From: Pareuzebyella sediminis
Lineage (GTDB): Bacteria > Bacteroidota > Bacteroidia > Flavobacteriales > Flavobacteriaceae
Assembly: GCF_008367235.1 (NCBI RefSeq)
Contig: NZ_VTZS01000002.1
Location: 620,001 to 684,000 of the forward strand
Reading direction: 5' to 3'
Length of the DNA stretch: 64,000 nt
This document shows, piece after piece, positions 57,406 to 64,000 of the stretch. The notes under the pieces are model-generated. The model saw nothing but the letters and a program-made list of their open reading frames with translations. It was not told where the DNA came from and did no database searches. The translations under genes and the position numbers were made by a program. Each line of letters starts with the position of its first letter. Position 1 is the first letter of the stretch.

Positions 57406-59547
57406 TTATTGGGCAGTCATAAACTCCCAGGTTATTTTTCCATAGTCGAACTGACCTTTCTTGATTATTTTAGACGTACCCTTAAGTTTTCCGTTGTTTT
57501 TATTCGCAACGCTCAACTCCCTTAAGGTAAAGGCACCATTTTCATAATCATAGCTGATGCCGTCATCATTGTATAGGGTAAAGGTATTTTCTTTTGTACC
57601 GTAATGTCTCACAAGTATGGGTGGCTTCTCTTCTTTATTGATTTCAATAGTTGCTAACATAGGTATAATAGCCCCATCTTTCACTAAGAGTGGAATTTTT
57701 TCCAAGGTTGTTTTGATCGTAATGGTTTCCCCATTACCCCTAAATTCTCCAGAGTAGAAATCGTACCAATTACCTTCTGGTAGTATAATTTGGCGCTCTT
57801 TTTGACCTGTAAAAACTGGTGCCACGAGAATAGAGGGGCCCATCATGTATTGATCGGTTGCCTCAATGCGTTTTTTTTCAGCATAGGGGTTTTTGGTGTC
57901 GTCCAAGACTCCTTTGGTGTAGCGTTCATTCGATGTATAGCCACTTTCCAAAATCATGGCCCGAAAAGGGGGAATTCCTGTTTGATGGTAGGTATGAAAT
58001 GCCGTATAGAGATAAGGCAGTAGTCTCATTCTTAACTCGATGGTATTGCGCACGATATCGGTAACTTCGGGAAAGCTCCAGGGTTTGGCTCCCGAAGACC
58101 AGGCATTGAGCATCATCAATGGAGAGAAGCATACCGACTGAAAACGTCGTACCCATTCTTCGCTAGAATCGGCACTGCGTATTTCGGGGGTCCATAGAAT
58201 ACCGGCCAGGGAAGAATTTACCAAAGCGGTTATATAGCCTTTATGGTCATAATAATCACTATAGAGCACAAAATTCCTGTTACTTGCCCCGACATAAGAA
58301 GATCTTATGAGTCCGTAGGTACGTTGGTTCTTTTCCTTGAAATAACCGTCGAACATGGCTTGCATCATCATACCATATACTTGGCGCATCGCTATCGCAT
58401 CATGTCCGGAGGGAAAGGTTGCATGATCTGGCCATAACCAAAAATCGTATCCGTCGACTTCATCGAATTTATAGCCGCTGACCCCGATATCAAGATGATT
58501 CTTCTTATGGTGTGCAAGCAGTATTTCTTTTGCTTCGGGAATCGTGTAATCGGGTACCTCGCCCAACCACACCGTATGGCTTGCCGTATATGGATGGATG
58601 GCTTCGTACATGGTAGAGGTGGGTGCCACATAGGGATTTTCCCAAAGGTTTACCCTAATACCTTTGTCGTTCATTTTTTCTAAGAAACTGGCGGGGTCTG
58701 GAAAACGAATAGGGTCCCAATCGAAAGAACACGGATAGGCAAAACTCTGCCATCCCGGTTCGAGACCGATTACGTCCAAAGGAAAGTTATGATGCTCAAA
58801 GTCCTTGACTTCCTTTAGTACATCAGCATCGGAACTTTTGGTATCCATACGATGCCAAAAACCAAGCCCCCACTTTGGAGGTAAAACACCGCCGCCTCCG
58901 AAGAGATTGTAGCGTTGTACCACTTCAAGCAAGGTCTTTCCTGAAAATACATAAATCTCCATTCCGCCGTGTTCAACACTGGCCTCTATAGCATCCGATA
59001 GGGGTCTGGCGGGCCAATTCTTTCCCGTAGTGCGGTCGATGGGCTCTGGCTTTTTACTGTCTTTACGATTTCCGATGCCTACGTGAATTTTTATGCGCTG
59101 AGGAGAGTTGATCAATACGCCATACCCTTGACTCGATATGTAAAAAGGAACAGGTGCATGTGTATACCCTTTAATTCCTCCGTAATGGTCCACCTTGAGG
59201 GTATACACATTACCTCTTCTATTGATGCCTTCAAATTCAAGGCCAAGACCATATATTTTTTCAGTTTCCCCGAGAGGCAAACGAATACTGGTTCTTGTCG
59301 GTGTGAGCAGCCCATAAGTATCTGCCTTTTGAAAGGGAAAAGGCGCTTCACCTAGCGCTTTGATAGCCTGTTCTTTTGGGGCGTTGGCAAATTCTAAAGG
59401 GTTTAATTTCAGGGTTCCAACGGACGCCTTCCAAATACCTGGATGTAACTGCTCCCATTGCAAAGTAGTCATGTCTGAAATTAAGGTGTTCTGGCCTTGT
59501 GCGTTTATCACCGAGAGTAAGAACAGACCGATAAAAATTTTTTTCAT
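57406..59547 (-). CDS. Glycoside hydrolase family 31 protein, secreted
   Basis: A 713-residue alpha-glucosidase/alpha-xylosidase-type enzyme. The start at 59547 gives a signal peptide MKKIFIGLFLLSVINAQGQ; the longer ORF adds 22 residues that belong to the rpiA remnant region. An N-terminal beta sandwich (residues about 30-215) is followed by the TIM barrel with WGLGFWHRMD, and the nucleophile Asp362 in GYKFDEVDG. Asp431 in LYSDYYDH is the likely acid/base. C-terminal beta domains contain GNWYDFYSGE and YNDDGISYDYENGAF. Exported, probably periplasmic; acts on alpha-linked sugars, linkage not deducible. Flanked by two gene remnants. Confidence 0.9.
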   Translation of the reverse strand: MKKIFIGLFLLSVINAQGQNTLISDMTTLQWEQLHPGIWKASVGTLKLNPLEFANAPKEQAIKALGEAPFPFQKADTYGLLTPTRTSIRLPLGETEKIYGLGLEFEGINRRGNVYTLKVDHYGGIKGYTHAPVPFYISSQGYGVLINSPQRIKIHVGIGNRKDSKKPEPIDRTTGKNWPARPLSDAIEASVEHGGMEIYVFSGKTLLEVVQRYNLFGGGGVLPPKWGLGFWHRMDTKSSDADVLKEVKDFEHHNFPLDVIGLEPGWQSFAYPCSFDWDPIRFPDPASFLEKMNDKGIRVNLWENPYVAPTSTMYEAIHPYTASHTVWLGEVPDYTIPEAKEILLAHHKKNHLDIGVSGYKFDEVDGYDFWLWPDHATFPSGHDAIAMRQVYGMMMQAMFDGYFKEKNQRTYGLIRSSYVGASNRNFVLYSDYYDHKGYITALVNSSLAGILWTPEIRSADSSEEWVRRFQSVCFSPLMMLNAWSSGAKPWSFPEVTDIVRNTIELRMRLLPYLYTAFHTYHQTGIPPFRAMILESGYTSNERYTKGVLDDTKNPYAEKKRIEATDQYMMGPSILVAPVFTGQKERQIILPEGNWYDFYSGEFRGNGETITIKTTLEKIPLLVKDGAIIPMLATIEINKEEKPPILVRHYGTKENTFTLYNDDGISYDYENGAFTLRELSVANKNNGKLKGTSKIIKKGQFDYGKITWEFMTAQ

Positions 59548-59572
59548 AGTTTTTATTTTAATAGAAGATCGC

Positions 59573-59850
59573 TTAATTGTCCGGTTTTGGGAACGTTTCA
59601 ATCTCTTCCTCATTGCCCGTGAGTATCAGATCGGCATAGTCAAGGGATAGTCCAGGATCTATGATATCGGGTATATTATTTAGTTGTTCCTTCAACTGAA
59701 ATGGATTTATAATCTTTTTAAATCAAGATCAATGATATAATTACCGTTATCGGATATAAAGATATGACCGGTTACGGTCTTTCACAATAATGGCTTTAGT
59801 CCTAAAAGTAAGGAGGGAATAACAAAATCACTGTTTTTGGGTCTATACAT
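59573..59850 (-). pseudogene. Decayed ribose-5-phosphate isomerase A (C-terminal part)
   Basis: Minus-strand translation in two frames recalls the C-terminus of RpiA. The first frame starts at ATG 59850 and reads KPLL-stop-KTVTGHIFISDNGNYIIDLDLKR (in pieces: HIFISDNGNY, IIDLDLKR). A one-base frameshift follows, then INPFQLKEQLNNIPDIIDPG and LSLDYADLILTGNEEEI, ending TAA at 59573. RpiA proteins have DNGN-hhhD, then L-x-x-x-L-x-x-IPGVVExGLF and a final ADhhhhG, which this follows. The N-terminal half is missing; it directly abuts the BCCT gene stop. One stop and one shift make it nonfunctional. Confidence 0.6.
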
Positions 59851-59851
59851 T

Positions 59852-61330
59852 TTATTTTTTCAATACATCTTTTAGAAATAGCGTACTCATGACGATCATG
59901 TAGAAGGCAAAAGGCAATGAGGTTATGACCAGTAAGAGTTGCACGGCATCCAATACATTAATGTTTTGCTTGGCATTACCTAAGAGTAACAGTGCCATGG
60001 TAGCCATTAAGACAAAAATTGACCATAGAAGGCGATGTTTCTTTAGCGGATTTCTTTTGCCTTTATCAGTAAACATACTCAACACAAATACGGCCGAGTC
60101 TACCGAGGTAACCAAGAATCCGATTAGCAGAAACAGCGTGGTGAAATTGAGTAGGTTTGCACCAGGTAGGTGTTCAAAGAAAACAAATATGGAAGAGAAT
60201 ACGTTACCAAATTCCTGATTGTAGGCACCCCACGTTTCGATTAATTGAAATGCCGAAGTGCCGAAAACTGAAAACCAAAAAAAAGTACCTAAAGACGGAA
60301 TAATCAATACCCCGCCAATCAATTGCCTCAAGGTCCTTCCTTTAGAAATCCGTGCGATAAAAATTCCGGTGAAAGGAGCCCAGGCCAACCAAAAAGCCCA
60401 GTAATAGAAAGTCCAGTCCGTGAGAAAAGAAATTCCCGGGTTGTAGGATCCCCATGCGAGGCTCATAGGTATAAAATCCATGATATAATATCCTGTCGTT
60501 TTGACGAATGCTTGCAAGATAGTCGGCACATCCCCATACAGAAATACAAAGAGCAATATAGCTAGCGTAACCACAATATTTATTTTAGAAATAATTTTAA
60601 TGCCTTTGTTTAAACCTTGCCAAGCAGAATAGAAAGAAAGGCCTGAAACAAGAGTCGCCAGTAAAAGCATGGTTCCCAAACCAAAATTAGGTCCGAATAG
60701 ATGGTTTAGCCCTCCGTTGATTTGTGCGGTACCAAGGCCGATTGCAGCGATTAGTCCAAATACTGTAGTGATAATGGTCATGATGTCGATGCTATGTAAG
60801 GCTATTTTGTTTTCGACGGCATTCTGCACCGCGGCACTCGCCAGCACCTTTCGTTTTTTAACGAATAGCCCGTAACCGATAACAAGAGCAAAAAGCCCAT
60901 AAAACGCCCAAGCCGTGAAGCCCCATTGATAAAAAGTAAATTCAAGGGCCAAGGATTCCCTAGAAAGCCCGGAAAGGTACGGTGGGTGTTGTTGCATGAA
61001 AACAGGTTCTTGAACGGCGCGTAGTAAAATACCAGCCCCCATTCCGGCACTATATAGCATAGCGGTCCAGGCCCATAATGAGTGTTCCGGCTTTGAATCT
61101 TTCTTTCCGAGACGTATTTTTCCTAAAGGGGATAACCCGATACCTATCAAGAAAAGCACACAACCCAGACCCAAATAAAGATAGAAATAGCCAAAATGGT
61201 TGCGTACCCAAAACGATGCCGTTTCTATCATGGCGTAGCTTGTTTCCGTGGCGGAAAATACGACTAGGGTAAACGTAAAAACGATACCTATGGAAACGAA
61301 TAATAAAGGATTTTTGAATAGTTTCCCCAT
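59852..61330 (-). CDS. BCCT family transporter (betaine/choline/carnitine type)
   Basis: A 492-residue inner-membrane transporter with 12 hydrophobic segments. Family motifs are the Gly-rich GMGAGILLRAVQEPVF, the broad WAFWLAWAPFTGIFIARISKGRT and SVDSAVFVLSMFT near the end. In characterised members aromatic boxes in TM4 and TM8 bind quaternary ammonium groups; TM8 here has TFYYWAFWLAW. The Arg-Ala-Val where many have Tyr-Gly-Val is unusual. Met at 61330 or at 61339 could be the start. It lies 34 bases after the preceding gene in a minus-strand operon. Probable role: osmoprotectant uptake driven by Na+ or H+. Confidence 0.88.
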   Translation of the reverse strand: MGKLFKNPLLFVSIGIVFTFTLVVFSATETSYAMIETASFWVRNHFGYFYLYLGLGCVLFLIGIGLSPLGKIRLGKKDSKPEHSLWAWTAMLYSAGMGAGILLRAVQEPVFMQQHPPYLSGLSRESLALEFTFYQWGFTAWAFYGLFALVIGYGLFVKKRKVLASAAVQNAVENKIALHSIDIMTIITTVFGLIAAIGLGTAQINGGLNHLFGPNFGLGTMLLLATLVSGLSFYSAWQGLNKGIKIISKINIVVTLAILLFVFLYGDVPTILQAFVKTTGYYIMDFIPMSLAWGSYNPGISFLTDWTFYYWAFWLAWAPFTGIFIARISKGRTLRQLIGGVLIIPSLGTFFWFSVFGTSAFQLIETWGAYNQEFGNVFSSIFVFFEHLPGANLLNFTTLFLLIGFLVTSVDSAVFVLSMFTDKGKRNPLKKHRLLWSIFVLMATMALLLLGNAKQNINVLDAVQLLLVITSLPFAFYMIVMSTLFLKDVLKK

Positions 61331-61373
61331 ACACTTCAAATTATCGCCTAATTACTTTAGGCGCGTTACCTTT

Positions 61374-62327
61374 TTACCTTTCGGTATTTATAAGTGTGAA
61401 AAATTGACTTTGACCTAAATCGGATTCCAATACAGCCATAAATTCTATCGAGGTTCCCTTGATAATTATAGCAGCCGTATTCGGGCCAACTTCGCCCAGA
61501 TTTTCGGCATACAAGGTTATGGTGTTCGGACCAGGTTGTAATTCAATATCATAGTATTTCTTTTCCCGTGCTAAGGGCAGTCTCTCTACGATTATCTTAT
61601 CATTGAGGTAAATCGTCACGCGGTCATGGTCGATATTTCGGTGGTCATATAGGCCTATTTGAACATTTCTTTGTGGGATGGAATAAGTTTGGCCACTATC
61701 CATAAGTTTTCTTTCTGCAAGGGGGGTATCAGAACTAAGGGTTGTTTTTTCGGGTGGTGTCTTGATATTCTCCATTTTACCCTTTAGGCTTGAAGGTTGT
61801 AAATGGAACCCAATGATTTTTATACTCTTTATGAAATCGGTGGGTATGTTTTGATTATTGACCTTTTGAAGGGCAATGGTCAGGTTCTGATAAGCGTACC
61901 TTGGCTTGATTAAAAAAGTGAAATGACCTCTTGCAGTAAAGGAAGGGGGTGGTCTAACCTCAAGTTGCGGGCTTGGGTGGACTGGTTCGATTTCTTCAGA
62001 ATTGGAAATCAAAGTGTGGTCTGCAGGCTTCGCAAGAAAAAGAGTTATTGGAAAAGAATAGAATCGTGTTGGTACTTGCTTGCCGATGATCCAAAAACTG
62101 GCCTCATAGGTAGTACCCGGTTCTAGTTTTCTATTCCATTCATAAGTCTTGACGGACACATACCCGGTAGGAGCCTTTTTGGGAACCGCTAACTCTAGGT
62201 ACTCAAATTCACTGGTTTTTACCTTTCGACTTTTTTGTTGGCCATTAATCCGTAAACCGTTGAAAAATAACATGTAAGCCACAAGTAGGACATACTTTAA
62301 TGGTATTTTTTGTAGATAAAAAATCAT
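61374..62327 (-). CDS. Hypothetical secreted protein with C-terminal beta domain
   Basis: A 317-residue protein with an N-terminal hydrophobic segment (PLKYVLLVAYMLFFNGLRI), probably a signal peptide. A middle region of about 130 residues is mostly beta-strand. The C-terminal domain (about 210-317) has the pattern QIGLYDHRNIDHDRVTIYLN, then TITLYAENLGEVGPNTAAI, which I have seen repeatedly in flavobacterial secreted and OmpA-linked proteins, with no assigned function. Its start overlaps the stop of the SDR/DUF2867 gene (ATGA), so it is translationally coupled to it, and the BCCT gene follows. Confidence 0.72.
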   Translation of the reverse strand: MIFYLQKIPLKYVLLVAYMLFFNGLRINGQQKSRKVKTSEFEYLELAVPKKAPTGYVSVKTYEWNRKLEPGTTYEASFWIIGKQVPTRFYSFPITLFLAKPADHTLISNSEEIEPVHPSPQLEVRPPPSFTARGHFTFLIKPRYAYQNLTIALQKVNNQNIPTDFIKSIKIIGFHLQPSSLKGKMENIKTPPEKTTLSSDTPLAERKLMDSGQTYSIPQRNVQIGLYDHRNIDHDRVTIYLNDKIIVERLPLAREKKYYDIELQPGPNTITLYAENLGEVGPNTAAIIIKGTSIEFMAVLESDLGQSQFFTLINTER

Positions 62328-63751
62328 TCGGTTTTGGCAATGTTGCGTATCATTCCACCAAAAATGAAATAATGAAATGGAAGTATACTATACCAATATA
62401 ATCGGCCTTTAAGGCCCCTGGGGCGAAATGTCGCTGTTTGATGCAGTATATTGTCCCTATCGATTTTGAATTCAAGCCAAGCTTCACCAGGTAGCTTCAT
62501 CTCCGCAAAAAGAAGGAGGCGCTTTGACTTTTTGTCGGCCAATAATACACGCCAAAAATCCAAGGCATCGCCTGCGGAGAGCTCAAAAGGATGTGTGCGC
62601 CCGCGACGCAAGCCTACCCCACCGAAAACCTTATCCAAAAAGCCCCTTATTTTCCAAAGCCAGTTCCCGTAGTACCAACCTTGGTCTCCACCGATTTTCC
62701 AAATATTGCTCAACACTTCCTGCGGGTTGTCAACCTTTAGCTTCTTTTCATCCTTAAGAATTCCGTATTTAGGAACTTGAATAAAGCTTTCTAGGTTTCT
62801 TTTGAACCGTCCACTGATCATACTGTCTTTCCAACTGCTGATTACAAGGTTCTGTTCAATTTTTTTGAAAGCCATTTTAATGGCTTCGGTATACGTATGG
62901 GTTTGAATTCCTAATATATCTTGTAACCGATGGTCTTTGGCGATTACCTCTACCTTCATGCTGTCGACAAGGTTCAATGCCAATTTGTAAGAGGTCGAGG
63001 TCACAAAATATAACCAATAACTGGAAAGTTTAGGCGTCATTACAGGTACGGTTAAGATCCAATTCTTAAACCCCCTTGTTCGGGCATATAATTGCAGCAT
63101 TTCTTTGTAGCTCAGTATATCTGGCCCCGCAATATCAAAAGAATCATTGTAGGTATCAATGTTTCCCAGCACGCCGGTCAAGAAGTGAATAATATCTCTA
63201 ATGGCAATGGGCTGCGTTTTGGTCAATACCCATTTTGGGGTTATCATAACGGGTAATTTTTCACAAAGATCCCGAATGATTTCAAATGATGAACTTCCCG
63301 AACCTACAATGATTCCGGCTCGGAGTACGGTCAGGTTAAAATTTCCTTTGTAAAGTATCTCCTCTACATTTTTTCGAGACCAGAGGTGCTTTGATAGATT
63401 CTCCTCGTTTACGATACCGCTTAAATAAATAACCTGCTTTACCTCGGTCGACTCTAAATAGGCGTTGAAATTTTGGGCGGTTTTTGCTTCCATTTCATCA
63501 AAATCCTTGGTGGACGAGCTCATGGAATGTATCAAAAAATAAGCGGCATCAATATCTTTTGGAATTCTACTTTCTTCAACGGGCTTTAAAAAATCTATTT
63601 CAATAACATCGATTTGCGATCGGATTTCTTCATCTACGGCAAACCTACCTTCATCGCGTACGGTACAAATTACCTCATGACCAAGATCTAGTAGTTGCGG
63701 CAATAATCGCATTCCGATGTAGCCGTTGGCACCTGTAAGAAGAATTCTCAT
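62324..63751 (-). CDS. SDR/NAD-binding epimerase-like protein with DUF2867 domain
   Basis: A 475-residue two-domain protein. Residues 1 to about 300 are an atypical extended SDR with NAD(P) loop TGANGYIGMRLL at 7-18 and VIYLSGIVNEE, VLRAGIIVGSGSSSFE, and PIAIRDIIHFL in the usual order of NmrA/epimerase-like proteins. The last 150 residues are the DUF2867 domain (GGDQGWYYGNWLWKIRG, FELSAGDALDFWRVL, LPGEAWLEFKI), often fused this way in Bacteroidota. Likely NAD(P)-dependent redox of a quinone or lipid; substrate unknown. First complete gene of a minus-strand operon. Confidence 0.87.
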   Translation of the reverse strand: MRILLTGANGYIGMRLLPQLLDLGHEVICTVRDEGRFAVDEEIRSQIDVIEIDFLKPVEESRIPKDIDAAYFLIHSMSSSTKDFDEMEAKTAQNFNAYLESTEVKQVIYLSGIVNEENLSKHLWSRKNVEEILYKGNFNLTVLRAGIIVGSGSSSFEIIRDLCEKLPVMITPKWVLTKTQPIAIRDIIHFLTGVLGNIDTYNDSFDIAGPDILSYKEMLQLYARTRGFKNWILTVPVMTPKLSSYWLYFVTSTSYKLALNLVDSMKVEVIAKDHRLQDILGIQTHTYTEAIKMAFKKIEQNLVISSWKDSMISGRFKRNLESFIQVPKYGILKDEKKLKVDNPQEVLSNIWKIGGDQGWYYGNWLWKIRGFLDKVFGGVGLRRGRTHPFELSAGDALDFWRVLLADKKSKRLLLFAEMKLPGEAWLEFKIDRDNILHQTATFRPRGLKGRLYWYSILPFHYFIFGGMIRNIAKTE

Positions 63752-63812
63752 GCTGTTATCTCGATTAAAACTATGTGTGGCAGGTTAAATAAGTATATCT
63801 ACCATTATTTTT

Positions 63813-64000
63813 TTACAAATCCTCGATCGATGTGGGTGAATTGTCAGCCTTGTGGTCCAAAAGTTTTTTAAAAAAATTTTGAATGGCTTTGGTGTCCGCT
63901 TTTACTTTAATAAAATGGTGGTCCCGATGTATGGAATATACGGCAAGGTCACCTTTGTAAACAACCAGTTTATAATAGGGAATAATTAGGGCGAATGTTT
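63813..64000 (-). CDS. Partial hypothetical protein (5' end outside window)
   Basis: The minus strand is open from the window edge to TAA at 63813, giving the last 61 residues of a protein: TFALIIPYYKLVVYKGDLAV, then SIHRDHHFIKVKADTKAI and a basic KKLLDHK followed by a polar end. The pattern is two beta strands and a helix. The gene begins beyond the window, 61 bases upstream of the SDR/DUF2867 gene, and may share its operon. I do not recognise the family. Confidence 0.6.
   Translation of the reverse strand, partial: TFALIIPYYKLVVYKGDLAVYSIHRDHHFIKVKADTKAIQNFFKKLLDHKADNSPTSIEDL

Overview
The window reads as chromosome of a member of the Flavobacteriaceae (phylum Bacteroidota). The evidence is a SusC/SusD outer-membrane pair, repeated carboxypeptidase-regulatory-like domains, DUF5723 and DUF4136 proteins, start codons with A-rich leaders instead of Shine-Dalgarno sequences, and promoters of the Bacteroidota type (TTG about 17-21 bases before TAnnTTTG). 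The species cannot be named from the sequence. I see no tRNA, rRNA, CRISPR array, insertion sequence or prophage. Apart from two decayed fragments near the right end, the content looks vertically inherited.

Layout. (1) 1-4.8 kb: the end of an in-frame fusion of hypoxanthine phosphoribosyltransferase and adenylate kinase, a PhoD-like phosphatase, obgE and two small envelope proteins. (2) 4.8-14.3 kb, minus strand: a transglutaminase-like protein overlapping a membrane-anchored regulatory-domain protein, a 2020-residue bacterial alpha-2-macroglobulin, and an SDR/cupin pair. (3) 14.5-25.1 kb: peptidoglycan recycling (mpl), radC, a deacetylase-like protein with a HAD phosphatase, three secreted proteins, rarA, a rhomboid protease and rlmB. 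(4) 25.2-31.0 kb, minus strand: a SusC/SusD pair ending at a strong bidirectional terminator, then a DUF3179-like lipoprotein. (5) 31.7-49.3 kb: an almost unbroken str-S10-spc-alpha ribosomal protein cluster, rpsL to rplQ, with secY, infA, rpmJ and rpoA, closed by a 12-bp-stem terminator. (6) 49.4-57.0 kb: carA, eno, a GT5 glycogen-synthase-like gene, gltA and two guanidino-group enzymes (a deiminase/amidinotransferase-like protein and CtlX). (7) 57.0-64 kb, minus strand: a small membrane protein, a GH31 glycosidase flanked by two gene remnants, a BCCT transporter, a secreted protein, an SDR/DUF2867 protein and a partial gene.

The ribosomal cluster is packed with gaps of 0-30 bases except at three places: before rplC (220 b), before rplF (105 b) and before rpsD (90 b). 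Each of these gaps folds into paired RNA when read by eye. The rplC leader is a compact three-way junction, the rplF leader is two tandem hairpins, and the rpsD leader is one long stacked hairpin. They are the best candidates for autogenous r-protein control elements. The rpsD element may belong to an S4 leader class already reported in Flavobacteria, but I know of no described counterpart for the other two.

Other points of note are a ribose-5-phosphate isomerase remnant (stop codon plus frameshift) between the BCCT and GH31 genes, two very short membrane-peptide genes, an SDR lacking the usual YxxxK catalytic pair, and several start codons that can be corrected because the longer alternative falls inside a promoter.
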